Shown: positions 36,285 to 50,379, counted from the stretch's first letter. The stretch is DNA of 64,000 nucleotides from Acridotheres tristis (GCA_037013685.1 CM072902.1:12628747-12692746); one strand, 5' to 3'. Numbers and translations: made by a program. Notes: a model not told the origin generated them from the letters alone.

Positions 36285-39200
36285 AGAGACCCCATTGTGT
36301 TGAGCTGAGCTCCCCCAGCACCAGCAGCAGTTTCTCAGCAGCAGTCAGCCCCAGGGAACTGTTAATTTGTCCTGTCAGGAATTGTTATTAATTGTCTTTA
36401 ATCCCCACGTCCTTGTCCACATCAAGCAATAACTTCCTCCACCCAAAGCTCCCTGATCTCACAGTGCAGAGGGGAGCAGGGAAGGTGATCAGAGTGTGGC
36501 CTCTGTACTTGAGCTTTGACCACAATAAATAAATCTCCCTGCCATCTCCCTTTCAAATTCGGGACTATTTCCTTTGGGAATGAATGGTAGCAGGCCATGG
36601 CCAATACCCACTTAAGAGTTTTTCCTTTATTTTCCAGTATCTACCACAAAAACTGTGCTCCTCTTTACCACTGATGGTGTAATTTTCTTTCCTTCCATTT
36701 GCTGCTTTGTAACTTCAGCCTCTTGTAAATCACATTAAAAGGACTTGCTTTCTAATAGTTTTTTTATTGACTAATATATTTTATTTGGCACCTGTTACCT
36801 TGGTGGAGATTTCCTTCTTGCAATAATTTACTGTATGTGCCACAGTCCCCTGAGCACTGGGCAAAGGAAACCAGCACAGTTAAACACGAGATTTACTTGA
36901 TGCTCCTTGGGGTTAAAAAAAGAACTTGTTTCTGTTCTGAAAACCCAGCAGCATCCTCGGCTCTGCAAGGAGAGGAGCTGCCACCCTGACTACTTACACC
37001 AGGCAGCTGGCATGATGGATTACCTTCCACAAGTTATTTAGGCATGCTGGGCCCATTTATCTGTTTAAAATATGGAATAACTCTTAGCTAACACAGAAGT
37101 GTTTAGTGAGACTTAATGAGCTGCTCATGTGTTTATTACAGAGATTCCTAAGAACTAAATGGCAGAATGTTGCTTTGGATATGAAAGATGATGAAAACAT
37201 CTTGTGAAGCATCAATTTGTAAGTAAAAAGGGTTCCAGCTACGAAACCACATGTGCTATCACACTCCAGAGGACATGCCATAATGCCTGTGCATTTTAAG
37301 AATATTTGTTTAATTTTAGTACAATGTTTCTTTATGACCACAATTCATTTTTATATTTTATATTATAAATTTATATACAGGCTCCTGTGAGATTGGGTTG
37401 GTTTTCACATGTTCTGTCTGTTGAGCAGCATTTGCTCACTAAGTGAGCACAGGGAAGTGTCAGCTGCATTAACATCTTGGTTTTTCCAGGTGCTCGTGCC
37501 TTGTGTGTTTTCCTCTGCAAGACAGATGTGCCAAAACTGTCCCCCTCCTCCAGATACACAGAGCAAGGTTTTAGGAATCTATTCCATTATGCTCTGAAAC
37601 ATCCAAAGACTTCCAAATAGTCCCAGAAATAGCTGGCTCTCAGTGCACTAGAATGAGGCTTCTGGGAGGAAAGGAAAAATACCACAATCAAAGCAAAGAA
37701 ATCCTCCAGTAAAGGAAACTGTGACTACAGAGAGGTTTCCTACCTTTGGGGGTGGCTGGCCCTGGTGGCAGAGCTCAGGGCTGTGGGCAGTGCCAGTGGC
37801 AGCTCTGCTGCACGGCACAGGGACCTGCAGGTGCCACCCCTGCAGCAGCTGGCCAGATAAAACCAGATGTTTTGAACCAATCTTAGTGCATTTCACAAGA
37901 AAGGATCACCCACCTCCCTCCTCTCTCTCTGCCTTCTTCACCTTGAGCCCTCCCCGTGGGAGTGTGAGGTGATGGAAGCATCTTTTTCATGCATTATGTA
38001 AACAGGATGGTAAAAATCAGAAATGCCCTGGTACTCCTGTGCCCTGCCACCCAGCATGGGCAGCAAGGCTCAAACACAAAAATATCAGGAGCAGGGTGGG
38101 CACATAAGCCCCCTGACCCAGAAATCATACTGCACCTTTTTGTACCAACGTTGTGTCTTCTTCCTGAGGAAAATGTGCCTGAAGCTGCTTTTAAAACACA
38201 TTCAGCCCAAAAGATCAGGTCCTTCAGCACAGATCACCTCAGGTTAGAACTGCCCTAGAAGAAACCAGGTTAAAATCACTGCAGTCTCAGGGGTTAGGCA
38301 GAGCCTAATGATTTTATCTCCTCTATTTCAAAGCATGAGCACAGACAGCACTGAAGGAAACTTCAGGGGGCAGAGAGCAAACAGCTGCTAGAGTGGATGG
38401 GGAAGGACTAAAAGAACGTGTATTTGGAGGAGTTCTCTTCAACCAAGCTTTTTTTTTTTCCTCTGATAGTACAAGCAGACAAAATTTGATGACCTCCCGA
38501 GGAAATGAGTTCCATAAGCTGCTCATAAAGTCAACAAATTCACGTTTCTTTTTGCTTGTTACAAATGAACAGCTCTTTGTGACAACATTTTGTTCCAGAA
38601 GAAGAGCAGCCAGCTTATCAAAAGGGCTCCATGGTTTAGCACAGCTTGTAAGTTTAGGGTAGTAACGAGCAGGGTTTGATTATTGAGGATTACTCCAGGT
38701 GCTCCTCCATTGCCACCTCACCAGCTGACCTTCTGAATCTATAACATCAAACGTTTTATCAGGAACATTGTAATGAACACAATGGAAATGGGAAACTTGG
38801 TGGCTAAGACAAAAATGCTGCCTCCTCCAGCATTGTCTGAGATTTTTACTATTGTCCTGGTCATGATCTGTGAAGTCAAGAATGGCAAGCAGAAATAAAG
38901 GGAGAAAAACGAGCTCATGAAAAAAAGAGACTTTTATTACATCCACGCAGGAATGTTATTAAAGTGAAAGAAACCTGAGGGAACAAGAGCTTTGAGCTAT
39001 GATATTCTTTTCTGTAGAGCTGATGAAAAGAGACGATGAAAGGTCAAACAATTCTAATTCTCCTCCCTGAAGTTAGTCATTCTTGCTGTAGTCAATGTCC
39101 CTCTGTAGTGCACTTAGCCAAGGCAGCATTGCATCACTGCAGGATTAAACAGAGCAATGGATGCAATTCCTGCTTCTCATTTCGCTGAAATGCTGCCAGA

Positions 39201-42200
39201 GCCAGCCGCCAGCCCCTCACATCAAAGCCCTCGGGACAAAGGAAATTCCAGCTGTGGGAAGGAGCTCGGTGTTGTGGTTTCCACATCCCAAAGCTCGCTG
39301 GGGACCGAGTGCTGGGAGCTGTTGGCTCCTGTTCCAGAGTCACTTCACACCAGGGCTGCCATCCCTCCCTCCCTCCCTCCCACAGCACCACATCTGGGCA
39401 AGCACAGAGCACACGGCTCTGAAATCCAGCCTGGGATCCCAGCTTGGTAAGAAACCAGAGGGGTTCACTCCAGCATGGTGAGAATTTCACCCCAAAACAC
39501 CAATTCTACATGCAGATGAATGAAATTACGTGGGATTTCTGGGATTTTGTGATGTTCTAAATCAGCTAGGTACAAAGGGTTAAAAAGAAATATTTATGTA
39601 GGGAAGGAAAAAATGATTTTTATTAGTATCTTTAATGAGTTTCATGTCTCCTGCAGATAATATTTGTTTAAGAGCTTAACATTTCAGTGTCACAGGCATG
39701 TGACTGAATTTTCTTTTTGTGGAACACGAAAGTGTGGCTAGGCAGTTGGAGAAGAAAATACAATCTTGCTTCCTTTCCATATTCATGATAATATTTGTCA
39801 TAATAATTTGGTTTTGTTTCAGTAACATGAATGTTGGTGTTTTTCCATTTCCCCAACGCATTTCCATTTTCACACTTTCCCATCTACTATTAAATACATT
39901 GAAAATGCTGCCAAAATATTCAACAGCATTGAAAAAGCAGAGGAGAAATAAAATTACAGTCACAGATTTCACTTCACTCCTTTTTCTAAATTAATAAAGA
40001 TTTCATTTTTTTTTTTTGTCTGAAGAAGTAACAACGTACCCCAACGAACTTCCACTCACAAATCCAAATTGGAAAATCTGACAAGCTGAACTTAAAAGCG
40101 TGGCTTACCAAGCAGACTGTCCTGAAAACAAAACCATGATTGTTACAAGCAGGAATCCTCCCCATGAGAAAAAAAAAAAAAAATTGGATTTTGTCATATG
40201 ATCCTGCCATTAAAATGTCTCCAGAGTGAAAGGTTTAACAAACAATTTGAGGTCACCTCGTCAGTGCAAACACGAAGAGTGGCGTTCAGGGTGACTGAGG
40301 TGTGGCAAGGCTCGCTCCTGGTCAGGATTAGGGTTTCCCTTTCCCTGTGTCAAAGTCCCGTTGCCTTCCCTGCCGCTATAGCAAAGCCCATAGTGACACT
40401 TGCTGGTGCAGCCAGGAGTCTGAAGCAGAGCACTGACGGGAGCAGAGCCGAGCACGGCTGGGATTTTATTCCTCTCCTCCTTCCCCTGGGGATAAACGCC
40501 CCGAGGGTTCCGTTTCCTGCTTGGCTGAGCAAAGAATGTCCGACATGCCCAGGCAAGGAATGATGCTGCTCCTGATCTGTGCCAGCCCTGGAACAGCAGC
40601 CTGGGCTCTCAGGAGCTGGGGCCACCTTGCTGGGCTGAGTTCTCTCAAGTTCCTCCTTTGCTCCCCTTTTTAAAAGATATTTAAGAAGAAAAGTGCTCCA
40701 ATCCATTCCCTCCCTTTGCCCCCCACATCTCCTGCCTGTCCCCTAAACACCCCCATACCCCTGACACCCCTGGGCTGTGATGAACTCCACGAGAACTCCA
40801 TGAAAAGGGATTGCAGAGTGTCTCTGCTCCTGTCCCTGGTGTTTCTGCAGCCCCTGAGCCCCTCTCATGGCTTTGCCCAGCTCCCAGAAGAGCAGGGCAT
40901 GGCACTGGCCCTGCAGGGACAGCCAGAGCTCAGGATGAGCCCCCAGCCACAGCAGCGTGGGCAGCACCCCACAGTCCTTGTGCCAGCACGTTCTCAAAGG
41001 ACACGGGGACACACAGAGCTCCCCTTATCTCGGGGACTTCTGCACTCATGCTCTCCATTTCTTTAAGCCACTTGGCCTGTAATATACTCTTAAACCCCTC
41101 CAAATTTGTGACAATCTGAAAATATTTCAGCTGGGAAGACTCATATTTGTGCAAGAGCAGGAGCAAGTGTTCACCCTAAACTCCTCAGAGTGGGAGATTT
41201 AAATAGCTGCAATGAAAAAGTGAGAGAAAATGGTACTTCACCAAAAAAAAAAACCCTCCAAACCCCTCCCCAGGCTTCAGATATTGCCATATTTCTTCTG
41301 GGAAAAGCATAAAATAAAGCAAGCCCAAGCTCCTGCTTAGGTGATACTTCAGAAATGCAAGTGGAGTCCCAGCAGAATTTCTCAAGTTGCTGTTAATTTA
41401 TTCAGAAGAAACTTAACAAAAGCCAGCAGCACAAAAAGCTTCTATTTACCCACGCCAGTGTTTTGATCTCACCACTTCAAGCACAGTCCTAAGCAGAATC
41501 TCTGTTTGCTGGGGTTCAGGATGGCTGATCTTGACTCTTTTTAAGAGGCTGTGGAATCTAAATGCCCAGTAGTCCTTGTCTGCAGCACTCACAAACTGGA
41601 AACTGCTGCTTTTCCAAGACCCAAGCATCAGCTTGCCCAACAACATCCAATGGCAAAAGCAACACAAAAATGTGCTTCTTCCACCTTTTAAGGCCTAGTG
41701 CACCTACACCTTATATCTTAGAGGCAAAAAAATTGTGCCTGGAAGCACAGTTTGTATTTTTTTAAGCATCATAGAATCTTGTAGGGCAAATGTTGAGGTA
41801 AGGGGCCTATATGCACTGCCCTTGGTCTGAAAGCTGTAATTGTATCTGTATTTTCATCCATGAGCCCACCCCAAATACTGAAGACCAAAACCTTAGGATG
41901 GACACAGTCCACAGTTCTTGTAATACTTCAAAACACAGGCTTGTAGCAAAACCAGGAAAGGAATCTTTCCTTGCAAAATGCTGCTGAGAAAGACAAGCTC
42001 TGATCTTGGGATTACATATGAGGGAATGTAGAACAAATTAAGTTCTCAATATAATGACATTGAGGTTGCAGAGAGCATGAATAGAGGTGAATTTGATGTT
42101 AAGGGTTTAAATAATTTGCTCGAGGTCACAATGAAGTTTTCTGTCTGCCCTGAGATTAGAAGCCAGGAGCTATTAAATTCTTTCTTTTGTTCCCAGACTG

Positions 42201-43012
42201 CCAGACTGGGGAAAAAAGCTCCCTGCAGGGAGGAATATTTAGAAACAAACAAAAAAAAAGAAGAATGAAGAAGATTTATTTACTCAGTCCAAGCCCTAGA
42301 GTAAGAGCACATATGTACTGTCACCAGTGCTCCTGTGTCCCCCCTGTACCCTCCCTGACCTCCCCTGACTGACAGAAGTACTGACAGCTTCTCAGGAGCC
42401 ATCTGCTCCAAACTGAGCCTGGCAGCTTCTGGGGCTCGGCAGAAGGCGACTGAAGGGTGGCTCCACGAGCCCAAGTGTGAGAAATAACCTCACCCCCTGC
42501 CCTGAGACATTCCGGGGAGCTGTCCCTGCTGGCAGCTGCTTTACATCCACGGAGAGCACAGAGCAGGGCTGCTCCTCCCAGCCACTGCAGGAACAGAAAA
42601 TAGGCCAGCACATCCTGAGTGCTGCAGCCTCCCACCTGCCAGTGGAGGAGGAGGAAGACGGTGACACATTTCAGTCTGGTCCTTCCTGACTGCACCGAGC
42701 TGTCAGCGCTTCAGAGCAGACACTGCAGGATCTCCCCCAGCCTCTGGCTGAGTCCTGCTCCTCTCTGGAGCTGTTCTGCTTCATGGCAAGGACCTGCCAG
42801 CCTGGGGTTTGCATCTGAAAAGCTTCTGAAAAGCTTCCATGGGTTCCACGGACACCAGGAAAGGACCCAATGTCCCCACACCCTCCAGAGCTCCAGTGGG
42901 AAATGCTCTGCTTCTGTCACACTTGGGGGATTCTGAGGGATTCACTCTCAGGCAGATGCTCTGCCATGAGAGGGACACCTCAAATGTAGCCCAGGGGAAG
43001 GAGGAAGCAGGA
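36285..43012. other. Unassigned non-coding DNA
   Basis: Includes a (CTCC)n run at 39363..39380, A-rich runs near 40170 and 41243, and a more CpG-containing part at 40230..41050. No exon, promoter or repeat family could be identified with confidence. Confidence 0.4.
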
Positions 43013-43486
43013 AATCCCACTGGACCAGTCAATCCTACTGGACCAGTCCATCCCACTGGACCAGTCCATCCCACTGGACCAGTCAATCCCACTGGACCAG
43101 TCCATCCCACTGGACCAGTCAATCCCACTGGACCAGTCAATCCCACTGGACCAGTCCATCCCACTGGACCAGTCCATCCCACTGGACCAGTCAATCCCAC
43201 TGGACCAGTCAATCCCACTGGACCAGTCCATCCCACTGGACCAGTCAATCCCACTGGAGCAGTCCATCCCACTGGAGCAGTCCATCCCACTGGACCAGTC
43301 AGTCCCATCTGAACCAGACAATCCCACTGGACCAGTCCACCCCATCTGGACTGGTCCATCCCACTTGGACCAATCAATCCCACTTGGAACCAGTCAATCT
43401 CATCTGGACCAGTCAGTCCCACTGGACCAGTCAATCCCACTGAACCAGTCAATCCCACTGGACCAGTCAATCAATCCCACTGGACC
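43013..43486. repeat. 18-bp minisatellite, about 26 copies
   Basis: The unit CCCACTGGACCAGTCAAT alternates with CCCACTGGACCAGTCCAT. Because 18 is a multiple of three, Gly-Pro-rich periodic open frames run on both strands (42839..43312 plus; 43470..42781 minus). These reflect the repeat, not selection for protein. Confidence 0.95.
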
Positions 43487-45517
43487 TATCTTTACTCCAT
43501 ACAGCTCAGTAGCACCAAGAATATCACAAGTAAACCAAGGAGTATCACAGAGATTAGCACCAGTTTTACAATAATGGCTATGTTTGCATGGATTAACAAT
43601 ATTTCTGATGCTGAAAATTGACCTTAGCATGAAATATTTTGGAATAAAAGCAGGTTTTTTTCCTCTATCTGAGCAATTCCTACCCAGCCACCCTGGAGAT
43701 CTGGCCATTTACTGGGCCCCCAGTGCACTGCAGCTCAATTTAAAAAGTACTGACTCCTCATTCAATTTTCTCATAATTATATTGCCCAACACTTGAATGC
43801 TGCAACTGCAAACCACAGAGGTATGAGTGCATTAAAACATGACTACAAATAAAATCTGAGATGAAATCAGCTGGGGTAAGATGGCAACACAATCCTACAC
43901 ACTTCAGGACTAAGCTGATCAGTGACTGTGAAAGGGAGGAGGTTTCAGTCAGGCTACAATACAAAATTATCCTCACACACCTTCCAACACCTGCAATTCA
44001 ATACCACAGCACCTCCAGCTGCAGCTCCTGGGCTCTCTGGTTCTCTTTGTGGTGACATTTAGGGGACTCTGGGATCTGCAGGAGGGGTCAGTGCCACCTG
44101 CAGTTTGTCTGTGCAGACACAGGTTTGGCTCTGTGCTGCTGTAAAGGAATTGAGCATTTTCCCTTTCCCCTGTCAGAACTCTGCCTGCTTTGGGAGTTCA
44201 GGCTGGAGGCAATCCCAGGTTGTTTGGAGTGTTAATGCTCAGGCTCCTAAATAAAAAAAAACACAATTTTTCCCTCCAAATGGGCCTTTTCAGGAGTTAC
44301 CAGGCTCACATGCATTCATTAAAGAACCCAGAGATCAAGCCCATGCTATTATTAGCTTTTAACCATGCAGCCAGAGTCCAAATAAAACTGGGTTTTGTGA
44401 TGCCATGATCACACTGACTCTCACCTGGTCATTTATTCTGCCATGGAAAGACAATAAAAAACCCTGTGCTTGGAGCATGTCTATCTCCCTCATAAAAACT
44501 TTACCTCAGTTCTTTGGACTATTTTTTTTTTTTTCTGACAAATGAGGAAGAGCTGATTAACAAATACATTGCTCTTTTTACAGCAGAGCTTTTTCTTCCG
44601 TGCTGTAATGATTGAGAACAGAACACCCGAAATCTGTCAAAACAAAATTTCTTTGGAATCGAGCCACAAAGGAGAAAATGAAGTTGCCACTGAAAATTAA
44701 TTAATACAAAGCACCAATTGATAGGAGTAAAAAAATCCTTAGCCCTAAAAATACCAGTGCAATACAAGCTGAGAGGTTATTTTTAGTCCTACTTTTAACA
44801 AGAATACCTCAGTATGTTTAATAACAACAAATTGGATCTCCAGGGCAAGATACTGAGAAAAATTGTTTACAGCAAGCATTTCCAAATCTCAAGAACTTAC
44901 CTCAACAGGTTTTAAGTTGTTATTAAGCTTTTGCTGGCTTTTTAAAAGAAATGGCTTTAAAACATTTTTCCATTATGTGCTTTCATTATTGGTTATATCA
45001 AGTGAGGTTTGTGTGTAACCAAAAATCATTAAAGCACAGGCAGTTCCAGTGCCTGAGCCCCCATGAAAACCAGTTTTCTGGAATGTATGTGTGAAACACA
45101 GATATACAAAAAAATTGCTTTTCATGTACAGAAAAGAATGTATTTTGAAATTAATTCAGAGTTCAATTAAAAATCTTTCATCTTTCTTTTGTAATAAATA
45201 GCTCCTTATGACCAAGGAGATGGCAAGAATTAAATCTTCTGAGCTTCTTTTAAAAATCTATATCCAATTCTTAAAAATCTATATCCAATTCTAAACACAT
45301 TAAACCACTGGAGCCTTGTCCTGGCTTTACCAGAGGGAGGGAAAAGTCTCATCTGCTGAGCCATGAGAGCTTTTAACTTTCTGTCTTTGGGAACTGGATG
45401 AAGCTGGATTTACTTTCAAGGTTCTTAATGCATCCTTTTGCAGCAGCTGAAAAAGCCCAAAGCTGTGCACTGGGAAATCCACCCCTCCACCAGGACTCTG
45501 GGTTGGTGCCTCCTGAG
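43487..45517. other. Unassigned non-coding DNA
   Basis: A 21-base phrase around AAAAATCTATATCCAATTCT is duplicated at 45250..45292. Nothing else was recognised. Confidence 0.45.
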
Positions 45518-46164
45518 TAATGGAGTGAAAAATGGAGGGGAAAATGGGAGTGAAAAATGGGAGTGAAAAATGGGAGTGGAAAATGGGAGTGGAAAATGGA
45601 GTGGAAAATGGGAGTGGAAAATGGGAGTGAAAAATGGGAGGGAAAATGGGAGTGAAAAATGGGAGTGAAAAATGGGAGTGGAAAATGGAGTGGAAAATGG
45701 GAGTGGAAAATGGAGTGAAAAATGGGAGTGGAAAATGGGAGGGAAAATGGAGTGAAAAATGGGAGTGGAAAATGGGAGTGGAAAATGGGAGTGGAAAATG
45801 GGAGGGAAAATGGGAGTGGAAAATGGGAGTGGAAAATGGGAGTGGAAAATGGGAGTGGAAAATGGAGTGGAAAATGGAGTGAAAAATGGGAGTGGAAAAT
45901 GGGAGTGGAAAATGGAGTGGAAAATGGGAGTGGAAAGTGGAGTGGGAAATGGGAGTGGAAATGGGAGTGGAAAATGGGAGTGGAAAATGGAGTGAAAATG
46001 GAGTGAAAAACGGGAGTGGGAAATGGGAGTGGAAAATGGGAGTGAAAAATGGGAGTGGAAAATGGGAGTGAAAAACGGGAGTGGAAAATGGGAGTGAAAA
46101 ACGGGAGTGGGAAATGGAAGTGGAAAATGGGAGTGAAAAATGGAGTGAAAAAAGGAGTGAAAAG
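45518..46164. repeat. 12/13-bp minisatellite, about 50 copies, C-free
   Basis: GGAGTGGAAAAT and GGGAGTGGAAAAT units alternate for about 640 bp. The plus strand has almost no C, so strand asymmetry is extreme. Three overlapping minus-strand frames of His/Phe/Pro/Ser repeats arise from it and are not genes. Confidence 0.95.
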
Positions 46165-47828
46165 CATCTCTGTCCATGTCTACAGACACACAGGAGTAAT
46201 TCCAGCTGCATCCCAAAACACTCCCCTCACTGAGGGACCCAGCCAAGCTGTGGCTGTTCGGCTCCACTCCCTGGGCTGGTTAGAGCAGGAAATTCTCTCC
46301 TCAGCTCCCCCCTGTCTGCACCTCTAGAGCATCAAAGGGGGCTTTGCTGCCACAATCTCATCGGAATTCCCTTGGGAGATGTCAGGCACTATTCAGGCAA
46401 GTGCTGGATGGTGTTGCTTCCTGAAAGAGCACTTTTTAAAAAAGAAAAATTAAAAAACAAAGCTTCATGCAGTCTAAATATATGGTGCTCAAGTGTATGG
46501 CCGAGTACTGGGAGATAAATGGATTTACACTGGCAGGAGGTACAAAAATTCATTCAAACACAACATCCCTGTTTAGTCACTGCAGACCAACGAGCTGAAG
46601 TGGACACATGAGTTAATTGAATGATTTTCCAGAAAGAATTTTTTTTTTTTTACCTCCTCATATAAACAGTGTTTACCAAAGACTAAAATTACTCTTTAAC
46701 ATGAGGAACACATGTCAGAAAATTAATTAGCATTCAGGAAGATCCGTGTGTGCTGGAGGCATTCTCTTCTAAGAATTTTTGAGACTATTAGGCATCTAAG
46801 AATGAAAAAATAAGACACAAATGTGCTGTGAAGGACAGAGAAATACCAGTTCCCTTCAAAGCAGGAGCCCAGCCTGGGCAGAGTTTTGCAGGGCAGTGAG
46901 GTGACACTGCCTGGGATGCACAGGGCAAGGTAATCCCTGTGCTGGCTGAGGATTAATATATAATAAAACACATAGTTATAGTTATAACACATTAATATAT
47001 AACACATGGTTATGCTGGTAAGGCACAAGCATGAACTCAGCCCTCTCCTGGCTAAGAAATTATGTGCAGTCCAGTCCTCATTACTGTGTGCTTGATATTC
47101 ACAGCACTTTAGTGGGAGTTTGGATATTCCCTGAATTTTTGCCACACTTTCTATCATATCCCTATGCAAATTGTCCCTTGAATAATGTGCTATTGTTTCT
47201 CTGCCTTGGACTGCTTAGTTAAAATTTCTGTTTTGTCTGACTCAAAGAGAAGGAGGGGAAAACAATGTTGGGCACAAATTCCTGAGCAATCAGTTGCCAT
47301 GAGCTCTGGGACTGAGAGTTTCAAAGATAATTTATTAGGAGCTGCACAAATGGAATGAAATAATCTGATATTTGCAATAGGCAGCTAAGCACAATTTAAA
47401 TCTGATCCACATCCAGTGCATTCTGGATTTTCTTCTGGTTGCTGTATTTAAATAACAGATATTAGGAGTAAACTCCCATGTAATTTTCTCCTCAGCATTG
47501 CCCCTCACGTTTCAGAGTCAGTGGGTGAGCTGGCCAATACTTTTTGGATTTGAGGACAAATCCAGCTTTTCCTATCGTGGCTGTGGGCATTTTCTGAGAA
47601 AGAATTCACCACTTGCAAAGGGGCAAGTGAATGAAGAACAGAGCAGAGCCAGGATGGGGTGAAGGAAGAGACAGAGGTCACTGGTATTGAGATTGTTCCT
47701 AAATGTGCACAGGCACAGGGATGACCCCACAGGATAAACCCCCGGGGGCTCTGCAGACCCTCCCCACCACATCTGCAGCACCAGAGGGAAGCACTGGGGC
47801 CTTGCTGACCCGAATTTTAGCCACTGCT
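46165..47828. other. Unassigned non-coding DNA
   Basis: AT-rich unique sequence. No gene or repeat family was recognised. Confidence 0.45.
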
Positions 47829-48020
47829 AAAATAAATAAATAAAATAAATAAATAAAATAAATAAATAAAATAAATAAATAAAATAAATAAATAAAATAC
47901 ATAAATAAAATAAATAAATAAAATAAATAAATAAAATAAATAAATAAAATAAATAAATAAATAAAAATAAATAAAATACATAAATAAAATAAATAAATAA
48001 AATAAATAAATAAAATAAAT
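47829..48020. repeat. (AAAT)n microsatellite with 13-bp higher-order unit
   Basis: AAATAAATAAATA blocks are separated by an extra A, giving a 13-base period over 190 bp. A few units have TACAT instead of TAAAT. Confidence 0.95.
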
Positions 48021-48558
48021 TTAGCAGCTGCCACCGTGTCAAGGGGGAATATTGGCAATAACAAGTTCAGTGTCCAGCCTGCTGGAGGTGCAGCACCTTC
48101 TTGGAGAAGGGATCTCTGTAGATGGGAAGGTACAGAGGGAGGTGCTGTACTTAATAAAAGGTTTGGATGTGTCATTTTTGCTTACCAACGAAAATTGGCC
48201 AGAAAAAATACCCTGGCTGCTTAATGAATTGTTCAAATGCTCATTAGCATCAATCAGATTTATTTGAACAGATAATTATGCCCATATTGTGCTTTCATCA
48301 CTGGAATCGTTTATGTTAAACTGTCAAGCAGCCGTTTTCAAATTTTACTCCTTGATGTGCTGAAGTTCCTTTTACAGCAAGAAAAACAAAGAAGGATTTA
48401 TTTATTTTTCCCCCTCAGCTCTGTTTTAACCCTATTTGAAGTCTTCCACGAGGCTTTTAAGTCTCCAGGAGCAGCGAGTGATTTCCATTTCAGATGTTGT
48501 GGATGTACAGTCTCTGTGTCCTGCTTTAACCCCTTCGGTGCCTTGGCTGCGGGGCACG
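48021..48558. other. Unassigned AT-rich DNA, possibly conserved
   Basis: 48215..48345 is dense in TAAT, ATTAGCAT and GATAATTATG words resembling developmental enhancer content. This is inference only. Confidence 0.3.
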
Positions 48559-48615
48559 GGTGAGTGTCCCCAGCACAGGTGAGTGTCCCCAGCACAGGTG
48601 AGTGTCCCCAGCACA
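48559..48615. repeat. 19-bp tandem repeat, 3 copies
   Basis: GGTGAGTGTCCCCAGCACA occurs three times in succession at 48559, 48578 and 48597. Confidence 0.93.
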
Positions 48616-49969
48616 GAGGGACATTTCCCTCCTTGCAGAGCTGATGTGGCAGCCGACAGCCCCTCAGTGCTCGCTTTGGGGGTTGCCATCATTTGTGTTC
48701 AGCAAATCAGCCTATTTGCACTTCCAAGGGATCAGAGCCCCGTGTAAAACGGCAAACTGCTCTGCCCGAGCTAAACCAGCCAGCCCTGCCTCCAGGCTGC
48801 TCTCCGTGCATTTATCTGCTGCTAAAGAACTTTATCAATTTATGTGTGCTTTGAATTTTATCTGGCTGTCAGGCCCCTTTACATTACATTCACAATAAAA
48901 GTTGGTCTTGCTAACCACTATAAATCTGTTTGCAATGGTGAACGAGTGGCTTTTGACAATGTTCTTTAAAAATGGAATAATTTTTAATAATTGTTTTCCC
49001 ACCCTTTCCCCTCCCACAGCAATAAGGAGAAATTCTTTAAAGGCACGTCCCAGGAAGATTTGAAATATTCCCATAAAGAACCACTACAGAAAAAACAAAC
49101 AAAATCAAGCAAAACCAAAACCAGAACAAACCTCCCAAACCTATTAATAATGCTTTGAAAGGTAAATAATCCTAAATAAAGTCAAAATTTCCTGCCAGTT
49201 CTCTAACTTCAGCTGGGTGTAGTACAGAATTTAACATGGGAGCTACAACCAATTGGTAAATGGCAATTTTGATCCCTAACTCTCTGTGGATAAGGAGCAG
49301 AGAACTCTCAGTGTTTTCACACAATTCTCAGCTGGGAACAGCAAACAGGAAAACAAGTTGTTCACCAAACCTTGTCCATCAAGCAAGGAAGGAGAAGCTC
49401 CTCTGTGGGCCCTGTCTTTTATCTTCATGAAATCCCTATTAAGCATTTTTCAGTAGAGAAATGTCTTGAGTCTTGGGTTTAAAGTGCCCCTGGTTTTGGG
49501 CAGCTGTCCTGGTGAATCTCAGCATCCTGTAGCTGTCACATCGTGTTTGCTCACCTTACCTCAGCCATAAAGGCTTTTTATTTCAGAGCAGAAGTGGAAG
49601 CCTCTTGAGGAAAGTGCCGAGCCACTCCAGTATTTTGTAAAGGAGCATGTGAAGATGGGCATTTCATGGTTTAGCTCAGCAAGAAGCCTCTGGAGCTCTG
49701 GGAGATGCCAGTGGCCGCTGGCCCCAGCACCATCTGTACTGGGACACAGTCACACAAAGGCTGGGCTGCTCTGGGGCTGTAACTCCAGCCCTGCTCAAAG
49801 GTCAGCCACAGCAACTTGTTCTCCTAAAGGGAATAAATCAGGTGCTTTCACTCTCTGGAGCAGAGGAACTTGCTTTATTAACTGTTGGTTTTGAGACTGC
49901 ACAGGCAAGGCTTGAAAAATGAAGTGAGGATGGCGCCTGTGTTTTGCATTATAATTCAATTTAGAAATA

Positions 49970-49970
<1 letters not shown>
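48616..49970. other. Unassigned non-coding DNA
   Basis: Nothing recognised as a gene or repeat family. Confidence 0.45.

Positions 49971-50002
<32 letters not shown>
49971..50002. repeat. (CA)n microsatellite
   Basis: About 16 uninterrupted CA dinucleotides. Confidence 0.97.
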
Positions 50003-50004
<2 letters not shown>

Positions 50005-50379
50005 GCTTTATTGCTAATGGATGCACCAAGCAGACCTGACTGCTCTACATCAACAGCAAAACAAAGAACTGCACATCAGCAGTAGACTCTCATTAGCAGT
50101 AATGTTATTGCAAAGCATGGAATATCTGTCAGGCAAATGTAAGTGCCTCTGACATCCACCACAGCTCCATTTCCCTGGCTGGCATGATATGTTTCAAATT
50201 GAGGAACATCTGTTCTGGGCATGTGATGAATCATCTTCAACTATATTTCCTATTTCCTGCTATCCTGTGAGATCAGATAGTGGAAAGAAGTTACATAACA
50301 CTATGATTGTATTCTTTTTCAGCACTTCTGAAATTTTAGATTTTTTTCCTCATCTATGGCTCATTTAATGGTTTAAAAC

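Noticed and set aside
35746..36391. Two 185-208-codon frames on the plus strand
   Set aside because: Same peptide phrases in rotating frames of a 20-bp tandem repeat.
41766..41790. CATAGAATCTTGTAGGG as a CR1 tail
   Set aside because: The match is too short and the neighbouring sequence does not continue as CR1.
42781..43470. 229-codon Gly-Pro repeat frame on the minus strand
   Set aside because: It is the 18-bp minisatellite read in a frame-preserving phase; no flanking gene structure is seen.
45327..46267. Three overlapping 260-290-codon His/Phe/Pro frames on the minus strand
   Set aside because: All three phases are open because the C-free minisatellite lacks stops; they are not coding.
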